The translations under genes and the position numbers were made by a program. A DNA stretch of 64,000 bases from Bacteroidetes bacterium 2013_40CM_41_45 (lineage in GTDB: Bacteria; Bacteroidota; Bacteroidia; AKYH767-A; 2013-40CM-41-45): the NCBI GenBank assembly GCA_002215675.1, contig NGFH01000011.1:310001-374000 (forward strand), written 5' to 3'. Within the stretch, counting starts at the first letter, position 1; every line of letters begins with the position of its first letter. Under the pieces are notes generated by a model. That model had not been told where the DNA came from. It did no database searches and saw only the letters and a list, made by a program, of their open reading frames with translations. Shown one piece after another: positions 31,135-39,834 of this stretch.

Positions 31135-32661
31135 CTATCTCTCCACAACAACTCTTTTGAAAACACTTTCCTTAGCTGTGCTGGCTTTAATAAAATAAAT
31201 TCCATTCTTCAACTGAGAAATATCAATAGAGATTTGAGGCTTGAGATTTGAGACTTGAGAAAAAATCTTTTTCCCCACCACGTCATAAATTTCAATTTCA
31301 TTAATTGATAATTGATAATTGATAATTGATAATTCATTTGCAGCGGGGTTGGGATAAATAACAATGTCGTTTTTAACAGATTGTTTTTCATGCACCGAAG
31401 TAGGGAAGAGCAATGTATCACCCTGGAGAAGCGAAGCGATGTTTATATTTTCATCACCCGGCTGGTAAAGCAGATACATGATGGCATCAAAGAGCATTTC
31501 ATCGGTAGTGCTTGTACCTGCGTATACATTCTGCGGGGGTGTATTAGGGTTGTTCGGATTTGCCGTCGTGTTATCATAAACATGGCGTGAGCGCAGCGTA
31601 TATCCTGCCGGAATTTTGACCGGGCTGCGGTAGGTATAAAATCCCTGCCACGCAAAATTCCATTTGTTGATACGTATAAGAGGAATGGTATCCGTGCCGT
31701 TATTAGCATAGTTAATAATGCTGGTACAAACTTTATGTGAGTGAGGGAAAACAGCATAAAGAGAAATTGGTGCCAGCACAGCATAACTTGCCGAAAATGT
31801 CTGCACCGTATTGGCAGGTATGTACAGCGACCAATTTTGCAAAGGTGTAGCAACAAATACCGGGCGGATGCCGGTTTCGCCAATCGGGTAAAAATACATA
31901 CGGATTGTAGTGCTGTCCTGCTGTCCAAAGGTTCCCGCAGGGTAATGAATCTGCAGCACTATTCTTGAACCGACTTTAATCCTGATGCCTGCTTTAAGAG
32001 GAGCAATTGCAGGGAAAACGGTTGGCGCTGCTCCCGGAGCATATCCTCCCATACTGAAATTACCGGGGGCATTAAAACAACTTCCGCTTAAATCATTTGT
32101 AGTGTTACCAACGGTATCTACATTGACGATAACGTGATGAACAATGTCAGGATTTCCGGGAATAATTTCATACGCGCGCAGCCAGCGGTCTTGCAACAGG
32201 CCGGTTGGAAGCGAAAAACAATTATAAGCATCATCTCCGGCCGCATTGCTGGCAAAAACAGGAATGGTAAGAGTTAAGGATGGTGTTCCATATAACTGGT
32301 ACTGCGGAAAAACAGGAGGAGTTGGAGCTAATGTTGTATCGCCTTGCTGGCAGCCGCTGCCTATCCAATTCAGTATAGCATTCTTTTCTGTCGGTGTTAT
32401 TATTCGTTCATAGAGGAATCGCGAATATGTTGTATCGGGAGACCAGGGAGGCATTACACTGTTGTTCAGGTCGGTCTGAATGGTGAGGCACCATGGAGAT
32501 ACCTGCGTATAGCCCGTCAATGCAAAGTGAGCTCCTCCGCCCTGGTGATGACAGGTAGCGCAGCGGTTGTAAAATATTCCGGCGACATCGGAGTAAACCT
32601 GTGCCGATGCGTTGAGTGCGAATGAGAATGCTATAAGAACAGCAAAGTAATTTTTTTTCAT
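31135..32661 (-). CDS. Heme-c plus PHM-like copper-dependent monooxygenase with T9SS C-terminal sorting domain
   Basis: CATCHH heme site; DIVHHVIVNVD, LQIHYPAG, FPHSHKVC, TSTTDEMLFDAIMY; C-terminal IVIYPNPAANELSI...GIYFIKAS. Confidence 0.75.
   Translation of the reverse strand: MKKNYFAVLIAFSFALNASAQVYSDVAGIFYNRCATCHHQGGGAHFALTGYTQVSPWCLTIQTDLNNSVMPPWSPDTTYSRFLYERIITPTEKNAILNWIGSGCQQGDTTLAPTPPVFPQYQLYGTPSLTLTIPVFASNAAGDDAYNCFSLPTGLLQDRWLRAYEIIPGNPDIVHHVIVNVDTVGNTTNDLSGSCFNAPGNFSMGGYAPGAAPTVFPAIAPLKAGIRIKVGSRIVLQIHYPAGTFGQQDSTTIRMYFYPIGETGIRPVFVATPLQNWSLYIPANTVQTFSASYAVLAPISLYAVFPHSHKVCTSIINYANNGTDTIPLIRINKWNFAWQGFYTYRSPVKIPAGYTLRSRHVYDNTTANPNNPNTPPQNVYAGTSTTDEMLFDAIMYLLYQPGDENINIASLLQGDTLLFPTSVHEKQSVKNDIVIYPNPAANELSIINYQLSINEIEIYDVVGKKIFSQVSNLKPQISIDISQLKNGIYFIKASTAKESVFKRVVVER
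31231..31260. repeat. Heptamer array inside CDS: GATTTGA-GGCTTGA-GATTTGA-GACTTGA
   Basis: Direct reading; encodes FSQVSNLKPQIS on the minus strand. Confidence 0.65.
31303..31338. repeat. Heptamer array inside CDS: (ATTGATA)x4
   Basis: Direct reading; encodes NELSIINYQLSIN on the minus strand. Confidence 0.75.
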
Positions 32662-32792
32662 GTGAGTTTGGGTTGATGCAAATTTAAGTGAATCTGACCG
32701 AAGAATTCAAAATAAGTTTAAGAACTTGCGAAGAAATCCGTTCTGTTTGACCAATATTCTCGAAAAAACCACGTAAAATGTTATCTTCGCGC

Positions 32793-34148
32793 ATGCAAGA
32801 AAAAGCAACGCTTTCGCCTCTTTCCGCCATCAGCCCGGTTGACGGGCGCTATAGGGACAAGTGCATTGAACTGGCTCCTTATTTTTCAGAAGCATCTCTT
32901 ATTAGGTATCGTTTATTGATTGAAGTGGAATATTTTATTGCATTGTGTGAGTTACTGCCTGAATTAAAGACCGTTGACAAAAAGCTCCCTGAGCAGCTTC
33001 GCGGCTTGTGCAAAATGTTTGACGAAACCATGGCAGAAGAAATCAAAGCAACGGAAAAGATTACTAATCACGATGTAAAAGCCGTAGAATATTTCCTGAA
33101 GAAAAAAATGGAGGAAGCCGGTGCAGGAAAATTCAAAGAGTTTGTTCACTTCGGGCTTACCTCGCAGGATATAAATAACACCGCTCTGCCTATGCTGATT
33201 CGTGATGCGCTGCAGCAGGTTGTTCTTCCGCAAATAGAAAACATAAAATCAACACTTACCCGGATCTCGACCGAATGGAAAGACATTCCCATGCTTGCCC
33301 ACACGCACGGACAACCTGCTTCACCCACGCGTCTTGGAAAAGAAATGATGGTTTTTGTTGAGCGGATTAACTCTCAACTGATGCTGCTGCAATTGATTCC
33401 ATGGACGGGAAAATTTAGTGGAGCAACTGGAAACTTTAATGCACATCATGCAGCGTATCCTGATGTAGATTGGAAACATTTTGCAGACCGTTTTTTGAAA
33501 GACAAGCTCGATTTACAGCGCCAGCAGCATACTACGCAGATTGAGCATTACGATAACCTGGCTGCTGTTTTCGATGCCATGAGCCGCATCAACACGATTC
33601 TTATTGATTTGTGCCGCGATACCTGGACGTATATTTCTATGGAATATTTCACCCAGAAAATTTCTGAAGGTGAAACCGGCTCATCTACTATGCCGCATAA
33701 AGTGAACCCGATTGACTTTGAGAATGCCGAAGGAAATTTTGGAATGGCGAATGCCATGTTTCATCACTTCTCTCAAAAACTTCCCATTTCGCGTCTACAG
33801 CGTGACCTGACTGACAGTACTGTCACCCGCAACATAGGAGTTGCTTTTGCGCACACACTTATTGCACTTAAATCACTCGCAAAAGGGATGTCAAAACTGG
33901 AGGTAAATGCTGGCATCATTAATGCTGACCTTGAAAACAACTGGGCAGTGGTTTCAGAAGCCATACAAACTGTGTTACGGAAAGAAGGATACGCCAATCC
34001 TTACGAGGCATTGAAATCACTTACCCGCACAGGTGAAAAAATAACAAAGCAATCACTGCACAGTTTTATTGATTCTTTGAAAGTAAACGATACGGTTAAA
34101 ACAAAATTAAAAAGCATCACTCCTCACAACTATAACGGAGTAAAATGA
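32793..34148 (+). CDS. purB: Adenylosuccinate lyase
   Basis: LSAISPVDGRYRDKC; GETGSSTMPHKVNPIDFENAEGN signature. Confidence 0.93.
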   Translation: MQEKATLSPLSAISPVDGRYRDKCIELAPYFSEASLIRYRLLIEVEYFIALCELLPELKTVDKKLPEQLRGLCKMFDETMAEEIKATEKITNHDVKAVEYFLKKKMEEAGAGKFKEFVHFGLTSQDINNTALPMLIRDALQQVVLPQIENIKSTLTRISTEWKDIPMLAHTHGQPASPTRLGKEMMVFVERINSQLMLLQLIPWTGKFSGATGNFNAHHAAYPDVDWKHFADRFLKDKLDLQRQQHTTQIEHYDNLAAVFDAMSRINTILIDLCRDTWTYISMEYFTQKISEGETGSSTMPHKVNPIDFENAEGNFGMANAMFHHFSQKLPISRLQRDLTDSTVTRNIGVAFAHTLIALKSLAKGMSKLEVNAGIINADLENNWAVVSEAIQTVLRKEGYANPYEALKSLTRTGEKITKQSLHSFIDSLKVNDTVKTKLKSITPHNYNGVK

Positions 34149-34645
34149 TAGCGACAACAACATACACGGAGAAAGAACTTTTTAGTCTGCTCTCACAAAT
34201 CCCCGACCCTGAAATTCCGGTTATCAATATTCAGGAATTGGGAGTGCTGCGCAGTGTGAAAACTGAAAATGGAAAAGTGATTGTGGAAATGACACCTACC
34301 TATAGCGGATGCCCCGCCCTTGATGCCATTGAACAAGAAATTATTTCAGCGCTCCACGCTAATGGGTTTGCAGATGTACAAGTAAAAAAAATCCTTTCAC
34401 CTGCATGGACAACAGACTGGCTCACCGATGAGGCAAAAGAAAAACTTAGGAAATTCGGAATCGCTCCTCCTGAAAAAAGCACTTCGGATTTTAATGTATT
34501 GCTCGGGAGAAAAAAAAATATCATCTGCCCGCACTGCGGCTCAGATAATACGGAAGTGATTTCAATGTTCGGCTCTACTGCCTGCAAAGCAATTTACAGG
34601 TGCAAAAATTGCACGGAACCGTTTGATTATTTCAAGTGTATTTAA
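34145..34645 (+). CDS. paaD: Phenylacetyl-CoA epoxidase subunit PaaD-like
   Basis: DPEIPVINIQELGVLRSV...MTPTYSGCPALDAIEQEI; C-terminal CPHCGSDNTEVISMFGSTACKAIYRCKNCTEPFDYFKCI. Confidence 0.9.
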   Translation: MIATTTYTEKELFSLLSQIPDPEIPVINIQELGVLRSVKTENGKVIVEMTPTYSGCPALDAIEQEIISALHANGFADVQVKKILSPAWTTDWLTDEAKEKLRKFGIAPPEKSTSDFNVLLGRKKNIICPHCGSDNTEVISMFGSTACKAIYRCKNCTEPFDYFKCI

Positions 34646-34652
34646 AAAGCTT

Positions 34653-34712
34653 TGTTTCTCGCAGAGGCGCTAAGACGCTAAGCTTTTTTCTTTGCGAACT
34701 TTGCGAGACAAA
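34653..34712. terminator. Inverted-repeat hairpin between convergent genes
   Basis: TTTGTTTCTCGCAGAGGCGCTAAG ... CTTTGCGAACTTTGCGAGACAAAATTTTT. Confidence 0.5.
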
Positions 34713-34720
34713 ATTTTTCT

Positions 34721-36121
34721 TTAAAGTTTTAGTTTGATTGCTTTTGTTTTTCCATATGATTCCACAACAATCAAATAAATCCCTTTTCTAATAAACGAAA
34801 CATCAGTGTAATCATAAAAGGAGAGGATGCTTTTATTAAGAACTGTTCGTCCGTTCATGTCAAAAATTTTGAGAGAAGAAATTTTTTCAGATGAATTAAC
34901 GTAAAGCAGATTGTTGATAGTAAAAATTCGAATCTCTTCTGTTATCTCTGAAAAAATTCCGGTTGAAGAATTGTACTCATAAGCTCCCGCATCAATATTG
35001 CCTGTGATATTTCTTAATGTATAATTTGCCGGATGCACGTATTCCGAAACAGGAGTCAATGAAAATCCGCTGCTGGCAGTTCCTGCATTGGTTCCGGCAT
35101 TAATTGCTGACGAAGCCGCGAGCAGGTGATAATCGTAGCCCGCGCTGTTTGCAAACCCTGCCGATGAAATAGCAGGGTACATTTTATTTCCGGCTGTATC
35201 CAGAGTTGCGGGAGTACCTGACAAAAAACTTCCTGCGCCTGCAAAAATGTTGTTATAACTTTTGTAAATATTTGTTCCCGCAATGACGTTTACAAAATTT
35301 CCGACAGGTCGCTCGTTGACCATCGTATTATTAACCACATACAAATTATAAGGGGCGGGATTCGTCAATCCTTCAAGCCCGTAACCGACAAGGTTAGAAT
35401 TCTGCCCGTTAACTCCTTGCTGAATAATATTTCCCATAATAACAGCAAGCCCTCCGTTGGGCAAATCAATTTCACGACTTGCCGTACCTGTGGCTTCGTT
35501 ACTTAAACGGTTATATAAAATATAATTCACATAGGCTCTGCTTTTTAATTCATGACCCACATACGTGTGATGCGAATAGTTATAACGGAAAATCAGCGTG
35601 TCAATATTCCCGATGTAGAGGTTGTGCGAGAAGCCATCACCATATCCGTTGTAAGCGAATTCCGAAAATTCTATAACTACTGTGCACGGATGAAAAGCGC
35701 CGCCCAGGATTCCGTCTTCGTTATCGTGGAAATAACAATGGCTTACAGTTAGGTTCAGCCCTTCATATCGTATTCCCGCCCCATTCTGTGAGGTAGAAGT
35801 ACACTCCGAAAATTCTATCCACTCTACGCGGTTATTATTTCCTTGTATCACCCAAATAGCTTTATCGCCCCAGCTAAGTCCGTTTGATTCAAGTTGTGCT
35901 AAGCCGCCAACACCCCGCAGCAAAAGATTATGCGCCTGCCAGCGGCAAACATCGGAAGGATAATTTCCGGCATCAATGTCAACCGTGTCACCGTTCTGAA
36001 CCAGCGTTGAAACCTGGCTGGGCATGGTGTAAGTGTGAGCAGGTCCCACCTGCCAGATGGTAGCATGCATTTGCAGCGACAAAAAAATCAAAGCGATGAA
36101 AAACAACCGGAATTTGTTCAC
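34721..36121 (-). CDS. Secreted right-handed beta-helix protein with T9SS-type C-terminus
   Basis: Parallel beta-helix repeats (LLLRGVGG, VEWIEFSECTS, LTVSHCYFHDN, IEFSEFAYNG); C-terminal SLKIFDMNGRTVLNK...KGIYLIVV. Confidence 0.75.
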   Translation of the reverse strand: MNKFRLFFIALIFLSLQMHATIWQVGPAHTYTMPSQVSTLVQNGDTVDIDAGNYPSDVCRWQAHNLLLRGVGGLAQLESNGLSWGDKAIWVIQGNNNRVEWIEFSECTSTSQNGAGIRYEGLNLTVSHCYFHDNEDGILGGAFHPCTVVIEFSEFAYNGYGDGFSHNLYIGNIDTLIFRYNYSHHTYVGHELKSRAYVNYILYNRLSNEATGTASREIDLPNGGLAVIMGNIIQQGVNGQNSNLVGYGLEGLTNPAPYNLYVVNNTMVNERPVGNFVNVIAGTNIYKSYNNIFAGAGSFLSGTPATLDTAGNKMYPAISSAGFANSAGYDYHLLAASSAINAGTNAGTASSGFSLTPVSEYVHPANYTLRNITGNIDAGAYEYNSSTGIFSEITEEIRIFTINNLLYVNSSEKISSLKIFDMNGRTVLNKSILSFYDYTDVSFIRKGIYLIVVESYGKTKAIKLKL

Positions 36122-36184
36122 AGAATTAATTTTGTGGGCAGTAAATTAAATTGCACACATTTGCAAAACAATATTACACAATTT

Positions 36185-36961
36185 ATGTCATTAATTAAGA
36201 CCGAAATTTCAGGTAAGGTTTTCAAAATAATTTTTAACCGCCCTGAAAAGTTCAACAGCTTTATCCGCCAGATGGCTCTTGAGATGCAGGATACGCTTGA
36301 CAAGGCGGCAGCCGACAAAAATGTCCGGTGTATTTTTATCACTGGCGAAGGAAAAGCATTTCATGCAGGGCAGGATTTGTCGGAAGCCATTGACGCGAAT
36401 GGCCCCGGCTTAAAGAAGATTGTGAGCGAACATTACAATCCCATCATTCAAAAATTACGCGCTATACCCAAACCTATTGTGTGTGCTGTGAACGGTGTGG
36501 CTGCGGGAGCAGGGGCGAACATTGCTTTTGCGTGCGATGTAGTGCTTGCCGCATCATCCGCTTCTTTTATTCAGGCGTTTTCAAAAATCGGGTTGATACC
36601 GGACAGCGGGGGAACCTATCATTTGCCACGGCTCATTGGCATCGGCAAGGCGTCAGCGCTTATGATGTTGGGAGAAAAAGTTTCTGCTGCAGATGCTGAA
36701 CGAATGGGAATGATTTACAAAGTTTGTGATGATGATAAATTGCAGCAAGAAGCGATGGCTATTGCAGCCACGCTTTCCGAGATGCCAACCAAAGGATTGG
36801 GACTTACAAAAAAATTATTGAATCAATCTATGTTTAATTCGCTGGAAAAGCAATTGGAAGCGGAACTTGCAGAGCAGGTCAACGCAGCGAACAGCTATGA
36901 TTATACCGAAGGAGTAAAAGCATTTTTAGAAAAACGAAAAGCAGTGTTTAAAGGGGAATAA
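36185..36961 (+). CDS. paaG: Enoyl-CoA hydratase/isomerase, PaaG-like
   Basis: IFITGEGKAFHAGQDLSEA; VCAVNGVAAGAGANIAFACDVVLAA; start refined to ATG at 36185. Confidence 0.85.
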   Translation: MSLIKTEISGKVFKIIFNRPEKFNSFIRQMALEMQDTLDKAAADKNVRCIFITGEGKAFHAGQDLSEAIDANGPGLKKIVSEHYNPIIQKLRAIPKPIVCAVNGVAAGAGANIAFACDVVLAASSASFIQAFSKIGLIPDSGGTYHLPRLIGIGKASALMMLGEKVSAADAERMGMIYKVCDDDKLQQEAMAIAATLSEMPTKGLGLTKKLLNQSMFNSLEKQLEAELAEQVNAANSYDYTEGVKAFLEKRKAVFKGE

Positions 36962-37423
36962 GTTGAGTAAGTTAATTGAGTTAAATAAGTCAATTAAGTT
37001 AAAATAATATTATGAAAGATTTTCGTGATCTGGAAGTTTGGAAGGAATCGAGAAAATTCAGGAATAAAATTTTTATCTTAACTAAGACTTTTCCTGCTGA
37101 AGAGAAATACAAATTAGTTGACCAGATAATTCGTTCTTCGCGTTCTGTATCAGCAAATATTTCCGAAGGTTACGGCAGATTTCATTTTCAGGAAAATATA
37201 AGATTTTGTTGGATGGCGCGAGGCTCACTGAGTGAAACATTAGACCATTTAATTTGTGCTTTGGATTCTGAATATATTAACACAAACAAACTTGAGGAAT
37301 TACAAACTGATTACGGTTTGATACTAAAACTGCTTAATGGTTATATAGCGTACCTAAAAAACAGAAAAGATGGAGAATGATTTTTCCTTAATTGACTTAT
37401 TTAACTTAATTCACTCAATCAAC
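36962..37423. mobile_element. Candidate IR-bounded four-helix-bundle cassette
   Basis: Left arm 36962..36998 GTTGAGTAA-GTTAATTGA-GTTAAATAA-GTCAATTAA-G; right arm 37387..37423 reverse-complements to GTTGATTGA-GTGAATTAA-GTTAAATAA-GTCAATTAA-G; ORF lies between. Confidence 0.5.
37012..37380 (+). CDS. Four helix bundle protein (23S rRNA-IVS-encoded / Avd-like family)
   Basis: FRDLEVWKESRKFRNKIFILTKTFPAEEKYKLVDQIIRSSRSVSANISEGYGR. Confidence 0.92.
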   Translation: MKDFRDLEVWKESRKFRNKIFILTKTFPAEEKYKLVDQIIRSSRSVSANISEGYGRFHFQENIRFCWMARGSLSETLDHLICALDSEYINTNKLEELQTDYGLILKLLNGYIAYLKNRKDGE

Positions 37424-37425
37424 TA

Positions 37426-38580
37426 ATGATAGGTATCATCGGTTCAGGTGCAATGGGCACGGGCATTGCGCAGGTTGCTGCAGCAGCAGGCGAAAACATA
37501 ATCCTGTTTGATACGGAAAAATCAGCGCTTGAAGAAGCAAAAATAAACCTGGATTCAACGCTGAAGAAACTTGTGGAAAAAGGAAAAATTTCTGCGGATG
37601 ATGCTAAAAATATTTTCGGAAGAATCCATTTTGCTTCTCACCTGGATGAATTCAAAAGTTGTGAACTCGTCATAGAAGCGGTTGTCGAAAATCTTGAAGT
37701 AAAGCGAAATCTTTTTTCAAACCTGGAAAAAATTGTTTCAACCGATTGTGTTCTGGCAACCAATACTTCTTCTCTTTCCATAACCTCTATTGCATCGGCA
37801 TGTGCAAAACCAGGACGCGTTATCGGGATTCATTTTTTCAATCCTGCCACGGTAATGCCGCTTGTGGAAATTGTAAAAGGTGTTGCAACGGAATCGCAAG
37901 TTGAAAAAAATATAAAATCAAAAATAGAATTGTGGAATAAAATAGCGGTGCTGGCTAAAGACACTCCCGGATTTATTGTGAACCGTGTTGCACGTCCTTT
38001 TTACGGAGAAGCGATACGGATTTACGAGGAAGGCATCGCAGATATTCCAACCATAGATGAGGCGATGAAAGAGTTAGGCGGTTTCAAGATGGGCCCCTTT
38101 GAGTTAATGGATTTCATTGGTAACGATGTGAATTATACGGTGACAGAAACCGTATGGAAGCAATTCTTTCACGACCCGAAATATAAACCATCGCTTACGC
38201 AGAAAAGAATGGTAGAAGCCAATCTGCTTGGAAGAAAGACGGGAAAGGGTTACTACAATTATGAGCAACCTCAAACATCAGACATCAGACTTCAATCTAT
38301 AAACATCAAGCCTCAAATTTTCAACCGCATACTTGTAATGTTAATCAATGAAGCAGCCGATGCACTTTATTATGGAGTTGCAACGAAAGAAGATTTAGAT
38401 TTGGCAATGACTAAAGGAGTGAATTATCCCAAAGGACTTTTGATGTGGGCTGATGAAATTGGAGTGGAGAAGGTTCTTGCAGAAATGGAAAAACTTTATT
38501 CCGAATACTGCGAAGACCGCTACCGCCCGAGTGTACTCCTTCGGAAAATGGTTCGGGAGAAAAGAAAATTTTACTCTTAA
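37426..38580 (+). CDS. paaH: 3-hydroxyacyl-CoA dehydrogenase, PaaH-like
   Basis: IGIIGSGAMGTGIAQVAAAAG; TNTSSLSITSIA; GIHFFNPATVMPLVEIV; DTPGFIVNRVARPFYGEA. Confidence 0.9.
   Translation: MIGIIGSGAMGTGIAQVAAAAGENIILFDTEKSALEEAKINLDSTLKKLVEKGKISADDAKNIFGRIHFASHLDEFKSCELVIEAVVENLEVKRNLFSNLEKIVSTDCVLATNTSSLSITSIASACAKPGRVIGIHFFNPATVMPLVEIVKGVATESQVEKNIKSKIELWNKIAVLAKDTPGFIVNRVARPFYGEAIRIYEEGIADIPTIDEAMKELGGFKMGPFELMDFIGNDVNYTVTETVWKQFFHDPKYKPSLTQKRMVEANLLGRKTGKGYYNYEQPQTSDIRLQSINIKPQIFNRILVMLINEAADALYYGVATKEDLDLAMTKGVNYPKGLLMWADEIGVEKVLAEMEKLYSEYCEDRYRPSVLLRKMVREKRKFYS
38269..38324. repeat. Heptamer array inside paaH: CCTCAAA-CATCAGA-CATCAGA-CTTCAAT-CTATAAA-CATCAAG-CCTCAAA
   Basis: Direct reading; encodes QPQTSDIRLQSINIKPQIF at the interdomain linker. 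Confidence 0.7.
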
Positions 38581-38984
38581 CTTTTTGCAGGATTCCCGGG
38601 AGAATTACCCTGCTGCTTCGGCTGTTTCATCTGCATGGTTACTTCAAAAACAGTAAACAAAAGATAACAGCAGAAGAACGTGATGATAAGCGGAATGGCT
38701 TTATCGCGATTCAGGAGCGCAAGGACAATGAGTACGATAATATGAATGAAAAGCTTGGCGGTGGTGCTTGCCAGGAATGTGCGTATATATTTTTTTGGCT
38801 CTCCTTTTTCCTTTTGTAAAAGTATAAGATGAAAGGCGGCAGAGATTACCATGAAGTAAACTAATATCAGCCAAACCTGGGGAGCAAAATATTTTTCGGG
38901 GAGAGTAAAGGATAAAATTCCGGCAATGAGAGATAATAGTGCACCAAAAACAATTACATTTTTCAGGTAGCGAAAAAAACTCAT
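38577..38984 (-). CDS. Hypothetical four-TM membrane protein next to AtpZ
   Basis: Four hydrophobic segments; position next to the AtpZ-like gene. Confidence 0.55.
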   Translation of the reverse strand: MSFFRYLKNVIVFGALLSLIAGILSFTLPEKYFAPQVWLILVYFMVISAAFHLILLQKEKGEPKKYIRTFLASTTAKLFIHIIVLIVLALLNRDKAIPLIITFFCCYLLFTVFEVTMQMKQPKQQGNSPGNPAKS

Positions 38985-39000
38985 GCAGGAAAAGTACGAA

Positions 39001-39255
39001 CTATTTTCTTGTAAAGTCTTTTATGGCAAGCCAAATGGCAATCGCTGTTCCCAGCAAGCTAAGGACAATAGTAAATGCAGGAAACTTTAAGTGAAGCAGC
39101 CGGTCTAATTTGTAACCGCCATACATTCCGGCAAAAATAAACACCAGCATCTGTATGCCGAGGCCGGAATAGCGTGCGTAGCTGTTAAGCCGATTTTTCC
39201 TGGACGAGTGCGGGGGATGCTGGCTTGTCGCCATACTTTGTGTCCTTGTCGCCAT
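39001..39255 (-). CDS. AtpZ/AtpI-family F1Fo-ATPase accessory membrane protein
   Basis: YARYSGLGIQMLVFIFAGMYGGYKLDRLL...LGTAIAIWLAIKDFTRK; start uncertain (39255 or 39234). Confidence 0.7.
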   Translation of the reverse strand: MATRTQSMATSQHPPHSSRKNRLNSYARYSGLGIQMLVFIFAGMYGGYKLDRLLHLKFPAFTIVLSLLGTAIAIWLAIKDFTRK

Positions 39256-39655
39256 ACTTCATGTCCTTAATGACCGGGCCCATATTGCATGAGCCGGTAA
39301 ACGATGCACCCACTTCTACTACCAGTTTCCCCGTCACAATATCGCCCGATACGCGGGCAGTTGATTTGAGGAATAATAATTCGGTAACGGTAATTTTTCC
39401 TTTTATGGTTCCGGAGATGTCAGAATTCTGAGCGTTAATATCGCCCTCGACAACACCCGTTGAGCCAATGACTGCCTTAGCTTTGGTTTGTATGGAGCCG
39501 TAAATGTTTCCGTCAACGCGAACATCACCGTTGGATTTGAGATCTCCCTCAATGGAAGTCCCTGTTCCGATTAGGTTAATGGAAGCACTTGTGGTTTCGG
39601 GGTTCTTGTTGTTGTTCATAGTTTCTGGAGTTTTATCTGGTTTGTTATTAAACAT
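39185..39655 (-). CDS. Bactofilin / polymer-forming cytoskeletal protein
   Basis: LIGTGTSIEGDLKSNGDVRVDGNIYGSIQTKAKAVIGSTGVVEGDINAQNSDISGTIKGKITVTELLFLKSTARVSGDI. Confidence 0.9.
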   Translation of the reverse strand: MFNNKPDKTPETMNNNKNPETTSASINLIGTGTSIEGDLKSNGDVRVDGNIYGSIQTKAKAVIGSTGVVEGDINAQNSDISGTIKGKITVTELLFLKSTARVSGDIVTGKLVVEVGASFTGSCNMGPVIKDMKYGDKDTKYGDKPASPALVQEKSA

Positions 39656-39834
39656 CTTTTTTGGTTTTTTTATTTGTGCGACTTATAATCTTTATTGCTT
39701 CGGAGCAACTGCATATTCTTACGATAAAATACAGCAGAGGTTCTTAATTCGTAAGAAATATTTTTACCGTCTGCCCTGCAAAGATAACTTTTTTAGAGAG
39801 AAAAAAAAATTTCTTCGCCGGGCGAAGTCAGGCC

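Noticed and set aside
36962-37423. Diversity-generating retroelement (Avd-like four-helix bundle)
   Set aside because: No reverse transcriptase, template repeat or variable repeat is visible in the window
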